Shown here one piece after another: positions 15,231-23,810 of a stretch of 45,308 bases of DNA. The stretch comes from Nocardia lijiangensis NBRC 108240 (GTDB lineage: Bacteria; Actinomycetota; Actinomycetes; Mycobacteriales; Mycobacteriaceae), in NCBI RefSeq assembly GCF_001613045.1, contig NZ_BDBP01000084.1:1-45308 (forward strand). Direction: 5' to 3'. Position 1 is the stretch's first letter, and each line of letters starts with the position of its first letter. The notes beneath the pieces are model-generated. The model did not search any database. It was not told the origin of the DNA and saw only the letters and a list, made by a program, of their open reading frames with translations. The position numbers and the translations under genes are program-made.

Positions 15231-15290
15231 AATGTCTTAGACAAATGTCTAACAGAAAGGTTGCACGTTTGTCTAGTACAAATGTCTAAA
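15231..15290 (-). promoter_or_regulatory. TAGACA-repeat operator of the monooxygenase
   Basis: TTAGACA-AA-TGTCTAA (15237-15252) is a perfect 16-bp palindrome, overlapped by a further AATGTCT half-site (15231-15237). About 20 bases further, TTTGTCTAG and AATGTCTAAA (about 15268-15290) add two direct half-sites. Four copies of one hexamer in 60 bases upstream of the GTG strongly suggest a TetR- or MarR-type operator. Confidence 0.7.
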
Positions 15291-15316
15291 CTTCCGCTGA
15301 CCAGGGCGTGCAGACG

Positions 15317-15353
15317 CCGATGGCCCGGCAGCGGGTAGCTGCCGGGCCATCGG
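15317..15353 (-). terminator. Strong hairpin after the urea-degradation operon
   Basis: A 16-bp perfect stem (15317-15332 with 15338-15353, loop GGGTA) begins ten bases after the allophanate hydrolase stop on the reverse strand. There is no long T-run. Confidence 0.7.
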
Positions 15354-15362
15354 TGCGCGAAA

Positions 15363-17093
15363 TCAGTTCGCGGCGTTCAGATACGCCTTCCAGCCGCCGA
15401 ATTCGGTGATGTCGGTGGCCGTCAGCGCCGCGTCGTAGGTGCAGGCGAAACCGACCACCGACCTGCCGTCGGCGAGTTCGATGCTGGTCAGCGCCATGGG
15501 CGGGGGCAGTTCCGCGAGGAAGCCGCCGAGCCCGGCACGCGAGACGGTGAACAACTCGCCGAGAATCGGCTCGCCGAGCCCGGCACCGTGCCGGACCAGT
15601 CCCGGCTTGGCGGGCACGGTGTCGAGTGCGGTCAGCCGATAGGCGTCGCTGGTGCGGATTTCCCCGGCGAACCGGGCGCCGATCCGCTCGAGCTGCCAGT
15701 GCAGCGGTTGGCCGCGCAGGTGCGCACCGAACACGGCCAGCTCCACACCGTCGTGGACCAGCAGCGGCGCCTGCTCGAGCCCGGCCACGCGGGCGGCGAT
15801 ATCGATCGCGACCTGATCGCCGAAGGCGGGCGTCACCACCATCACGCCGAACGGAGCGCCCGCCGCGGTCGGCGCGCCGGGAACGGCGACGGCGGCCATG
15901 TCCAGCAGATTGCAGAAGTTGGTGTAGGTACCCATGCGCCGGTTGATGCCGATCGGATCCGCCTGCACCGCCGCGATACTCGGGTGTTCGGTGGTGGTCG
16001 GCAGCAGCAGCGCGTCGCAATCCAGCAGCAGCGCGGCGTCGGCGCGCGCCCGGGTCAGCGCGTCGAGGTCGGCGGCGAAGGCGGGGCCGGTGGTCGACCC
16101 TGCCGCGCCGATGATGGCCGCCACCGTGGGATCCGCGCCCGCCGGATCGGTCGCCAGGAATTCCCCCACCGCGGCATAGCGTTCCGCGACGATCGCGCCG
16201 TCGTAGAGCAGGCGGGCGGCGTCCAGCAGGGGCGAGATGTCCAGCTCGATCGTCTCGATGCCGGAATCGGTCACGGCGGCAACGGTTCTGGCGAAGGCAT
16301 CGCGGTAGTCGCCGGACAGGGCGGCGAGGTCGGCGGCGTGCGGCACCGCCACCCGCGGCGTCCGCGGCGCGGCGAGCCGGACGTTTGCGGGCCAGGTGCG
16401 GCTGCGCGGGTCGCCCGCATCGGGGCCCGCCATCACGGCCGCCGCGGCCACCGCGCGATCGAGATCCGGTGCGAACACCGTGACGGCGTCGTAGTCCGCG
16501 CAGGCCGGGACGAGGCCGTGCGCGGGGATGATCCCGAGCGTGGCTTTGATGCCGACGATGCCGTGCAGCGCCGCGGGCACCCGCCCCGAGCCCGCGGTGT
16601 CGGTGCCGACGCCGATGTCGGCGAGCCCGAGCGCGACCGCGACCGCCGAACCCGAGGACGAGCCACCCGAGATCAGCTCGGGATGGTCGGCATGCCGGAC
16701 CGCGCCGTACGGGCTCCGGGTGCCGACCAGGCCGGTGGCGAACTGATCCAGGTTCGTCTTGCCGAGCACGATGGCCCCTGCCGTCTGCAGTCGCGCGACC
16801 GCCGCTGCGGTAGCCGTTGCCGGATAGGCGAATTCGGGGCACGCCGCGGTGGTGGGCAAGCCCGCGACGTCGATGTTGTCCTTGACCGCGACCAGCTGTC
16901 CGGCCAGCGGCAGCGTCTCGCCCGCGGCCAGCCGTCGCTCCACCTCGGCAGCGTCGGCGGCGGTCTCGTGCTCGGGACGCAGCGTGATCCACACCTCGGG
17001 GCGGTCCACCTCGGCGATGCGCCGATACGCGGCCGCGACCCGCGCGGTGGGTGAGTCCTGATGGGCGGTGGGGCCGAGAACGCCTGCGGTCAT
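15363..17093 (-). CDS. atzF: Allophanate hydrolase (amidase-signature)
   Basis: The enzyme splits allophanate into two ammonia and two CO2, the second step of ATP-dependent urea breakdown. The 576-residue protein has the amidase-signature domain with Lys in VAVKDN (K71), GGSSSGSA (143-150, cis-Ser) and nucleophile S169 in DTAGSG. A C-terminal domain (about 450-576) is typical of full-length allophanate hydrolases and absent from simple amidases. The ATG abuts the urea carboxylase stop (TGAATG), so the two are translationally linked. The symbol is by family; dur1-type names are also used. Confidence 0.92.
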   Translation of the reverse strand: MTAGVLGPTAHQDSPTARVAAAYRRIAEVDRPEVWITLRPEHETAADAAEVERRLAAGETLPLAGQLVAVKDNIDVAGLPTTAACPEFAYPATATAAAVARLQTAGAIVLGKTNLDQFATGLVGTRSPYGAVRHADHPELISGGSSSGSAVAVALGLADIGVGTDTAGSGRVPAALHGIVGIKATLGIIPAHGLVPACADYDAVTVFAPDLDRAVAAAAVMAGPDAGDPRSRTWPANVRLAAPRTPRVAVPHAADLAALSGDYRDAFARTVAAVTDSGIETIELDISPLLDAARLLYDGAIVAERYAAVGEFLATDPAGADPTVAAIIGAAGSTTGPAFAADLDALTRARADAALLLDCDALLLPTTTEHPSIAAVQADPIGINRRMGTYTNFCNLLDMAAVAVPGAPTAAGAPFGVMVVTPAFGDQVAIDIAARVAGLEQAPLLVHDGVELAVFGAHLRGQPLHWQLERIGARFAGEIRTSDAYRLTALDTVPAKPGLVRHGAGLGEPILGELFTVSRAGLGGFLAELPPPMALTSIELADGRSVVGFACTYDAALTATDITEFGGWKAYLNAAN

Positions 17094-20000
17094 TCAGTCC
17101 ACTCCGATCACTGCTAGCGGGGTACCCGGCGCCACCTTGGCGCCCGGCGCGGTCAGCACCCTGAGCACCGTGCCCGCACCCGGGCTGTGCACGGGCAGCT
17201 CCAGCTTCATGGCCTCCAGGATGGCTATCGGCGCACCGGCCTCGAGCCGCTGCCCCTCCTCGACCTCGACGCGCCACACATTGCCGATCATCGGTGCGGT
17301 CACGACCGTCGCGTCGGCGGGCAGCCCGGCCAACGGATCCGCGACGGGTTCCCGCGGCGCCGGTTCGGTCGCGGCGCGCTCGAATTCGCCCGCCGCGTGC
17401 CACGCCCGCTTCTCCGCCTCGAACGCCGCTGTCTGCTTTTCTTCGAATTCCGCGATGGCGTCGACATTTTCGGCGAGCAGGCGCAGGTGATCGGCCAGCG
17501 CGAAACTACCCTCGCCGACCTCGGCGTCGAAGCGGCCCGCGGCCGCCGCCGCGCGGTGCTCGAGCAGTTCCTCGGGGCTCACCGGCTCCCAGACGATGCG
17601 GTCGAAGAAGCGGAACAACCATGGGGTGCCCGGCTCGAAGGGCGCGGCCTGCCGGTAACTGGACCAGATCGGCACGGTCCGGCCGATCAGCTGGTAGCCG
17701 CCGGGTGAGGCCATCCCGTAGACGCACAGGTACTTGCCGCCGATGCCGACTGCGTCCGAGGGGGTCCAGGTGCGCGCCGGGTTGTATTTGGTGGTCACCA
17801 GGCGGTGCCGCGGATCGAGCGGAACGGCCAGCGGCGCACCGAGATACACGTCGCCGAGGCCGAGCACCAGGTATTCGGCGTCGAACACGGTGTCGCGCAC
17901 CTGCTCGACGCTGTCGAGTCCGTTGATGCGCCTGATGAATTCGGTATTCGAGGGCAGCCACGGCGCGGTGTCGCGCACGCCGCTGCGATAGCGGTCGATC
18001 GCCTCGGCGATGGAGGGATCGTCGAACGAGAGCGGCAGCCGGATGGTCCGGCTCGGCACCACCAGATCGTGGGTCGCCGGCAGCTCCGCTTCCAGCTCGA
18101 CGAGCGTGCCGAGCAGCCGGTGCTGGGCGAGCACGTCCGGGTCGAAGTGGATGTGCAGCGAGCGCACGCCGGGAGTCACGTCCACGATGCCGGGCAGGCG
18201 TGCCGCGGCCAGCGCCTCGGCGAGTGCGTGCACCCGCATGCGCAGCCCCAGATCCAGCACCATCTCGCCGTATTCGACGAGGATGTTGTCGTCACCGCCG
18301 CGCAGATACGCCACCCGCGGCCGGTCGTCGTCGCCGGGCGAGGTGCCGAGGACACCGCGATCGCCGAGCGCCTCGCCGGTGCGGGGGGCAGTCGCCTTCG
18401 CGCGCCGATCGTCGGAGCGACGCAGGGCCGTCGCCTCGGTGTCGTCGACGGGCACGAATCGGACGGTGTCGCCGGGCCGGAGCTGACCGAGCTTCCACCG
18501 GTGCGCCGAGACCACGGTGAGCGGGCAGGCGAAGCCGCCGAGGCTCGGTCCGTCCGGGCCGAGCAGGATCGGGGTGTCGCCGGAGACGTTGAGCGCGCCG
18601 ACGCTGTAAGGGTTGTCGTGCAGGTTCGACGGGTGCAGTCCGGCCTCGCCGCCGTCGGCCCGCGACCAGGCCGGCTTGGGGCCCTCCAGCCGGATGCCGG
18701 TGCGGTTGGCGTGGCTGCCGACTCGCCACGGGTGCGCCGCGAACTGGTCCATGTCCGCGTCGGTGAAGTAGGCGGGCGCGGTCTGCGGGCCGATGCCGAC
18801 GGCCAGCTGCCACTCGTGGGTGAACTCGGGCCGCGTCGGCGCCGCGGCCGGTTCGCCGAGCTCCGCACGGTCGGCGACGATGTGCAGAACATCGCCCGCC
18901 GCAACGGCTTTGCCCGTGGTTCCGCCGAATCCGCCGAGGGTGAAGGTGGACGCGCTGCCGTGGTAGAGCGGGGCGTCGAGGCCGCCGCGCACGGCGAGAT
19001 AGGTGCGCAGACCGGTGCCGGTCGGTGCGCCGATGTCGAGCACCGCGCCCGCGGGGACCGTGATCGGTTCCCACATCGGCGCCGGGTCGTGGTCGACGGT
19101 GATCGGTGCGTCCGCGCCGGTCACGCAGACCACCGTGGCGGCGGCGAAGTGCAGGCGCGGACCCTGGAGCGTGCACTCCAGCGCGGGCACGCCCGGCGGA
19201 TTACCGACCGCGACATTGGCGAGGGTGAACGAGAGATCGTCCATCGGTCCGGACGGCGGAATCCCCACCTCCCACAGGCCGATTCGACCAGGAAGATCCT
19301 GGATGGTGGTCATGGTGCCGCCGCGCAGCACGTCGATGCGCGCCGCCTCGGGATGGATGCTGGCCAGCGTTGCGGTGCCGTGCGCGGCGCTGCGCACCCT
19401 CGGATCCGTTGCCGCGGCGCGTAATTGGGCGATGTTGGTCTGCACGCCGTGAATCCGGGTCGCGGCGAGGGCGTCGGCCAGGCCGTCGAGGGCGGCGTCG
19501 CGAGTGGGAGCCGCGGCGATCACCTTGGCCAGCAGCGGGTCGTAGTACGGGCTCACCTCGGTGCCGGTGCTCACCCAGGTGTCGACGCGCACGTCGGCGG
19601 GGAATTCGGCGGCCGTGACGAGTCCGGCGCTCGGCTGGTAGTCCTGGCCGGGATCCTCGGCGTAGACCCGGGCTTCGACGGCCCAGCCGGACGGGGCCGG
19701 ACCGGTCTCCGCCAGCCCGTCCAGCATGGTCGCGTCCCCGCCCGCGAGGCGCAGCATCCACTCGACCAGGTCGACGCCGGTGATCGCCTCGGTCACCGGG
19801 TGTTCCACCTGGAGCCGGGTGTTCATCTCGAGGAACGAGGCCGCGCCGAGCTCGGAGTCGTAGACGAATTCCACCGTGCCCGCCGAGCGGTAGTCGACGG
19901 ACCTGGCCAACTCCCGTGACACGGTGAGCAATTGGTTGGTCAGCTCCTCGCCGAGCCCCGGCGCGGGCGCTTCCTCGATCACCTTCTGGTTGCGCCGCTG

Positions 20001-20693
20001 CAACGAGCAGTCCCTGGTGCCGAGGCTGACCACCCGGCCGTGCCCGTCACCGAACAACTGCACCTCGACGTGCCTGGCGCGGGCCACGAAACGCTCCAGG
20101 AAGACTCCCGTCGAGGAGAAGTTCGTGGCGGCGAGGCGCTGCACCCGCCGGTAGGCCGCGCGGAGTTCGTCCGCGGTGAAACAGCTCTGCATGCCGATGC
20201 CGCCACCGCCGCCGACGGCCTTGAGCATCACCGGAAAACCGATCCGCTCCGCCTCGGCCACCGCGTGGTCGGCCGAATCCAGCAGGCCGCGCCCGGGAAT
20301 CAGCGGCACCCCGACGCGTTTCGCGGCCTCGCGTGCGGTGTGCTTGTCGCCGAAGATCCGCAGCTGCTCCGGCGTAGGACCGACGAACGCGATGCCTGCT
20401 TCGGCCACCGCGGTCGCGAAATCCGCGTTCTCCGAGAGGAATCCGTAGCCGGGATGAATCGCGCCCGCGCCGGTCGCCAGCGCCGCCTCGATCACCAGGT
20501 CGGCGCGCAGATACGACTCGGCGGCCTGCGCGGGGCCGAGCCGGACCGCGGCATCGGCGAATTCGACATGCGGCGCCGCGGCGTCCGCGTCGGAGTAGAC
20601 GGCGACGGTCTTCAGGCCGAGCGCCTTCGCGGTCCGCAGCACCCGGCTCGCGATCTCGCCGCGGTTGGCGACGAGCACAGTATCGAAATCCAC
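17094..20693 (-). CDS. uca: Urea carboxylase (biotin-dependent)
   Basis: The enzyme makes allophanate from urea, bicarbonate and ATP. The 1199-residue chain has a biotin carboxylase half (1 to about 450: VLVANRGEIASRVLRTAKALG, glycine-rich KAVGGGGGIGM), then the AHS2 and AHS1 (KipA/KipI-like) carboxyltransferase domains (about 455-1010), and a C-terminal biotinyl domain with EAMKLE, where K1163 would carry biotin. Length and order match bacterial urea carboxylases. The GTG start at 20693 follows GAGGGAG and lies 12 bases after the GntR stop, giving an operon gntR-uca-atzF. The urea carboxylase-associated proteins and a urea transporter often found with it are not in this window. Confidence 0.94.
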   Translation of the reverse strand: MDFDTVLVANRGEIASRVLRTAKALGLKTVAVYSDADAAAPHVEFADAAVRLGPAQAAESYLRADLVIEAALATGAGAIHPGYGFLSENADFATAVAEAGIAFVGPTPEQLRIFGDKHTAREAAKRVGVPLIPGRGLLDSADHAVAEAERIGFPVMLKAVGGGGGIGMQSCFTADELRAAYRRVQRLAATNFSSTGVFLERFVARARHVEVQLFGDGHGRVVSLGTRDCSLQRRNQKVIEEAPAPGLGEELTNQLLTVSRELARSVDYRSAGTVEFVYDSELGAASFLEMNTRLQVEHPVTEAITGVDLVEWMLRLAGGDATMLDGLAETGPAPSGWAVEARVYAEDPGQDYQPSAGLVTAAEFPADVRVDTWVSTGTEVSPYYDPLLAKVIAAAPTRDAALDGLADALAATRIHGVQTNIAQLRAAATDPRVRSAAHGTATLASIHPEAARIDVLRGGTMTTIQDLPGRIGLWEVGIPPSGPMDDLSFTLANVAVGNPPGVPALECTLQGPRLHFAAATVVCVTGADAPITVDHDPAPMWEPITVPAGAVLDIGAPTGTGLRTYLAVRGGLDAPLYHGSASTFTLGGFGGTTGKAVAAGDVLHIVADRAELGEPAAAPTRPEFTHEWQLAVGIGPQTAPAYFTDADMDQFAAHPWRVGSHANRTGIRLEGPKPAWSRADGGEAGLHPSNLHDNPYSVGALNVSGDTPILLGPDGPSLGGFACPLTVVSAHRWKLGQLRPGDTVRFVPVDDTEATALRRSDDRRAKATAPRTGEALGDRGVLGTSPGDDDRPRVAYLRGGDDNILVEYGEMVLDLGLRMRVHALAEALAAARLPGIVDVTPGVRSLHIHFDPDVLAQHRLLGTLVELEAELPATHDLVVPSRTIRLPLSFDDPSIAEAIDRYRSGVRDTAPWLPSNTEFIRRINGLDSVEQVRDTVFDAEYLVLGLGDVYLGAPLAVPLDPRHRLVTTKYNPARTWTPSDAVGIGGKYLCVYGMASPGGYQLIGRTVPIWSSYRQAAPFEPGTPWLFRFFDRIVWEPVSPEELLEHRAAAAAGRFDAEVGEGSFALADHLRLLAENVDAIAEFEEKQTAAFEAEKRAWHAAGEFERAATEPAPREPVADPLAGLPADATVVTAPMIGNVWRVEVEEGQRLEAGAPIAILEAMKLELPVHSPGAGTVLRVLTAPGAKVAPGTPLAVIGVD

Positions 20694-20705
20694 CGTGGGC
20701 TCCCT

Positions 20706-21413
20706 CTATTCAGTTGCCATCGACATCGCGGTGATGGCGCGGGTGACGCGCTCCAGAACGACGTCGAGTGATTCCCCGATGTGGGTGTGCAGCAGGCGAT
20801 ACGCCAGCGGCAGGTCTTCGGCGAGCACCGCGTCGAGGATCGCGAGGTGCTCGGTGATCGTGGTCTCGATCCGGTTGTTGACCATGAAGTCGTACATGCG
20901 CACGTGCCGGATCCGGGAGTTCGCCGATTTCAGCGCGCGCACCAGTTCGGCATTGCCCGCGGCGGTGAGCAGGGTGACGTGGAATTCCTCGTCGCGCACC
21001 ACGAAACCCGGCTCCTGCTCCGGCGGATCGGCCTGCAATTCGAGCCAGCTCGCCCGCTCGGCCTCCAGCAGCGCGCGGTCGTGGCGCACCTCGGGATTGC
21101 CGATGGCGCGCTGAATCCCGCCGAGCTCCAAGGTGATTCGCAACTCGTACAGATCGCGAATCAGCGGAATGCTCGGCCGCACCGGGCTGAAGCCGTACTC
21201 CTCGCGGCGCAGCAATCCGTCCGAGCACAGCACGGTGAGCGCCTCTCGGATCGGCGTGCGCGAAATACCGAAGCGCGCAGACAATTTCGGCTCGGTCAGC
21301 CGCTCCCCGAACTTGATGTCCCCATTCATCAGCTCATCGCGCAACGTCGTATACACCACGTCCCGCAACGGCCTTCCCGCTGCATCAGCCAGCGTGGCCA
21401 CCCGTGTCGACAT
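20706..21413 (-). CDS. GntR-family (FadR/VanR-type) regulator of the urea operon
   Basis: The 235-residue protein (from ATG 21413) has an N-terminal winged helix with LTEPKLSARFGISRTPIREA and an all-helical FCD ligand domain with the metal-binding His/Asp pattern (RDLYELR, EFHVTLL, TITEHLAILDAV). It is the first gene of the operon before urea carboxylase, so it probably controls urea or allophanate use; the ligand is unknown. The frame is open 24 codons further upstream to 21485, but 21413 starts the recognisable domain. TATACA (21417-21422, reverse strand) lies just ahead of the ATG, fitting a leaderless or very short leader. Confidence 0.85.
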   Translation of the reverse strand: MSTRVATLADAAGRPLRDVVYTTLRDELMNGDIKFGERLTEPKLSARFGISRTPIREALTVLCSDGLLRREEYGFSPVRPSIPLIRDLYELRITLELGGIQRAIGNPEVRHDRALLEAERASWLELQADPPEQEPGFVVRDEEFHVTLLTAAGNAELVRALKSANSRIRHVRMYDFMVNNRIETTITEHLAILDAVLAEDLPLAYRLLHTHIGESLDVVLERVTRAITAMSMATE

Positions 21414-21512
21414 GCATGTATACGCTATGGACCTCGCGTTTCCACCATGTGTCCGCAAGTTATCAAGCGGTAAGCGTCTCCTCACCGCCCCCGCTCACAA
21501 CCCTACCGCCGC

Positions 21513-22652
21513 TCACCCCCGCACCAGCTCGACCCGCATCCCGGGATACGGATCCACGATCCGCCGCGGTACATCGACACGCAGCGCGTCTTGGAGTTCG
21601 AGCAGCCGGGTTCCTGCCACGTAGTGCCGCCCGCGCGTTTCGCCGCGGGGTGTCAGCAAGCCCAGGTCGGTGAGTGCCCTGAGGTCGCGCGTCGCGGTGC
21701 GCTGATCGACCTGAGCCCTGGTGAGGTAGCCGTGCCGTCGGATGCGAAAGCCGATCAGCGCGTCGTAGAGAATGTCGGTCACCCGCTCTGGCAGCTTGTG
21801 GGCGTTGGCCAACTCGTCGAGCCGCAGCCAGGCATGCTCGGTGCGATGCATGCGCCCTTCCACGGTCTGGGCCTGGATGTCGTGGGCTCGCAGATTGAAT
21901 TTCAGCCACAGCTGCGCGTCGTACTCCGGTGACCACACGCCCGAGCTCGAGCGGGCCAGCACCCGGTAATAGTCGTCGGTATTGACGCCGAGCCATTCTT
22001 CGATGCTGCAGAAGGTGGGTTCGGCGAGTCCACCGCGTGACACCACCAGCGTCTGCAGTGCTCGGGCCATACGGCCGTTGCCGTCGCGAAACGGGTGAAT
22101 CATCACGAGATTCAGGTGCGCCATGGCTCCCAGCACGATCGGATCGCCGCCCGTGGCCAACGCCTCGGCCAACTCCGACATCAACTGCGGCACCATCGCC
22201 GAGCCGGGCCCCTCGTACACGGAGTCGCCGGTGCTGTCGTCGCGCACATAGATCGGTCCGGTGCGATATTGGCCCGGGCTCTTGCTCAGATCGTGGCCGA
22301 GCATCATGAAGTGCAGTGCCCTGATGGTGGATTCATCGATCGCGCCCGCGCCTTGCGCCATGGTCAGTACGTAACCGAGCGCCTGGCGATAGCCGCGGAT
22401 CTCGGCGAAGGTGCGTTCGTCCGCGGTCAGCGCTTCCTCGTAGTCCACGGCTGCCGCGGCATCGTCGGTCTCTACGACATACCCTTCGATGCTGTTGGAG
22501 CCGCGGATCGCACGTGCCATGAGGTTGCGCCGGAGCAGTCCGGGCCAGCGCTTGGGGACACGCATCGCCGACGCCATGGCGTCGCGGCGCCGGTAGATGC
22601 CGGCCAGCACCGCGGTGTCGATCGCATCGAGCTCCGGAGTTGTGTACAGCAT
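21513..22652 (-). CDS. Fic-domain protein (probable AMP-transferase) with wHTH C-terminus
   Basis: The 379-residue protein carries the Fic motif HPFRDGNGRMAR (from H186), which transfers AMP or a related group from a nucleotide to a protein hydroxyl. An inhibitory helix motif SNSIEG (52-57, E56) lies N-terminal to it, so this is a class II, self-inhibited Fic protein. The last 100 residues look like a winged helix (YLTRAQVDQRTATRDLRALTDLG), common in Fic proteins that may bind DNA or sense a partner. GAGGGGG precedes the ATG at 22652. No antitoxin gene is adjacent. Targets are unknown. Confidence 0.92.
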   Translation of the reverse strand: MLYTTPELDAIDTAVLAGIYRRRDAMASAMRVPKRWPGLLRRNLMARAIRGSNSIEGYVVETDDAAAAVDYEEALTADERTFAEIRGYRQALGYVLTMAQGAGAIDESTIRALHFMMLGHDLSKSPGQYRTGPIYVRDDSTGDSVYEGPGSAMVPQLMSELAEALATGGDPIVLGAMAHLNLVMIHPFRDGNGRMARALQTLVVSRGGLAEPTFCSIEEWLGVNTDDYYRVLARSSSGVWSPEYDAQLWLKFNLRAHDIQAQTVEGRMHRTEHAWLRLDELANAHKLPERVTDILYDALIGFRIRRHGYLTRAQVDQRTATRDLRALTDLGLLTPRGETRGRHYVAGTRLLELQDALRVDVPRRIVDPYPGMRVELVRG

Positions 22653-22675
22653 GTGTGCCCCCTCGAATGTCCTGT

Positions 22676-22720
22676 TGTCTCTAATCTTGGGACAGATCTG
22701 TTTGGTGTGTCTCTAGATTA
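22676..22720 (-). promoter_or_regulatory. Direct-repeat operator upstream of fic
   Basis: TGTCTCTA occurs at 22676-22683 and 22708-22715, 32 bases (about three helix turns) apart, each followed by an AATCT/GATTA-type half. ACAGATCTGT (22691-22700) is a palindrome between them. The layout suggests cooperative binding, possibly by the Fic protein's own winged helix. Confidence 0.45.
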
Positions 22721-22858
22721 GCGACATCACGCCACTCGTTCTCTGTCCATCGTGGGCGAATATTCACCGCGCCTGGGGATGGGTGGGGAGGAGACTGCAA
22801 CAGCGGGCTACACGGGGGTGTCGTCGATTGTCATATCGGACGGCGAAGCTGGGGGCAG

Positions 22859-22936
22859 CCCCGGTACCGGGGATGCTGCCGTCCCTCATCGGCATGCCGC
22901 CCGGTCGCGCCTTCGGTCGGTGCCCCGGCGCCGGGG
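22859..22936. repeat. Two CCCCGGNNCCGGGG palindromes
   Basis: CCCCGGTACCGGGG (22859-22872) and CCCCGGCGCCGGGG (22923-22936) are perfect 14-bp palindromes, 64 bases apart, upstream of the small membrane-protein gene. The rest of 22740-22965 shows no gene. Confidence 0.6.
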
Positions 22937-22965
22937 TGTAGACCTATTGCCGCTGGGAGGAAGCG

Positions 22966-23172
22966 ATGGATGCCTCCGTGTTCGTCGGATTGCTGGCGTT
23001 GGTGTGCGGGCTGCTCGCCGTGATCGCCGCGACCGTCTGGTGGCCGGTGCCGGGCGAGTCACCAGACGGCGAGCCGCCGCTGGCCGATGCCGAACGGCGC
23101 GGCGTAGCGGACGGTTCCGCTGCCGGCCCCCTGCCCCGAAAGCGATCCAATCCGCGCGTCACCGCGCCGTGA
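22966..23172 (+). CDS. Small single-pass membrane protein
   Basis: The 68-residue frame starts with an ATG six bases after GGGAGGAAGCG, a strong ribosome site. Residues about 5-26 (VFVGLLALVCGLLAVIAATVWW) form one membrane segment, followed by an acidic and then basic soluble tail. The last 14 bases overlap the end of the convergent TetR gene. I do not recognise a family. The good start signal and membrane segment make it more likely real than not. Confidence 0.6.
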   Translation: MDASVFVGLLALVCGLLAVIAATVWWPVPGESPDGEPPLADAERRGVADGSAAGPLPRKRSNPRVTAP

Positions 23173-23749
23173 GCCCGCCGAGTAGGTCGCGCATCAGATC
23201 CGCGGCTTGCGGACGGCCGCCCTCCACCTCGGTGAGCGTCAGCGAGAGTTCGGTGAGTGCCCCGTACAGCGCACTCGCGAGCAACTCGGCCGGGTAAGGC
23301 TTGATCAACTCGTCCGCCAGGAGCGTCCGGGCGGCGTCGATGACCAGCCGGCCGAGATGCTGCCGATCCAGCTCGCGCCAGCGCTGCCAGCCCAGTGCGA
23401 TGGGGCCGTTGATCAGCACGATCTTGCGATAGTCGGGGTCGGTGCAGACGTCGAGGAACTCTTCGATACCCCGTTCGGCCTGGTCGAGCGGATCCGATCC
23501 CGCCGCCGTCGCCGCGCGTATCCGTTGCGCCGCTTGGCTTTCCAGTTCGTCGAAGACTGCCTCGAACAGGCCGCGCTTGCCGTCGAAGTGGTGGTAGAGC
23601 GCGCCGCGGGTGAGGCCCGCGGCCCGGACCAACTCCTCCGCCGACAGCTTGGCGTAGTCGCGCTCGACGAACAGTCGCCGCCCGGTGTCGAGCAGCGTCT
23701 GGCGGGTGTTCTCGGCGTATTTGTCCCGCATCGTCTTGACAGTCTCCAT
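23159..23749 (-). CDS. TetR-family regulator divergent from amine oxidase
   Basis: The 196-residue protein has a typical TetR helix-turn-helix (AEELVRAAGLTRGALYHHFDGKR, about 37-59) and a C-terminal domain with an RWRELD stretch, seen in the TetR_C_28-like group. Its start lies 61 bases from that of the divergent flavin amine oxidase, so it likely regulates both. ATG at 23749 is used; M7 (MRDKYAEN) is possible. The inducer may be an amine, but this is inference. Confidence 0.88.
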   Translation of the reverse strand: METVKTMRDKYAENTRQTLLDTGRRLFVERDYAKLSAEELVRAAGLTRGALYHHFDGKRGLFEAVFDELESQAAQRIRAATAAGSDPLDQAERGIEEFLDVCTDPDYRKIVLINGPIALGWQRWRELDRQHLGRLVIDAARTLLADELIKPYPAELLASALYGALTELSLTLTEVEGGRPQAADLMRDLLGGLTAR

Positions 23750-23790
23750 ACAACAGGGATATCACATACATAATGAATCTCGGATACACG
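23747..23790. promoter_or_regulatory. Divergent promoter region of tetR and amine oxidase
   Basis: This AT-rich 61-base gap has ATACA repeats at 23748, 23765 and 23784 (spacing 17 and 19) and CATAAT (23768-23773), a good -10 match for the amine oxidase. No perfect palindrome was seen. Confidence 0.35.
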
Positions 23791-23810
23791 TTGCATGAAA
23801 GCAGGTCGAG

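Noticed and set aside
15286..17403. 705-codon reverse-strand frame across the allophanate hydrolase
   Set aside because: Arg/Gly-rich shadow in another frame of a gene with full motifs.
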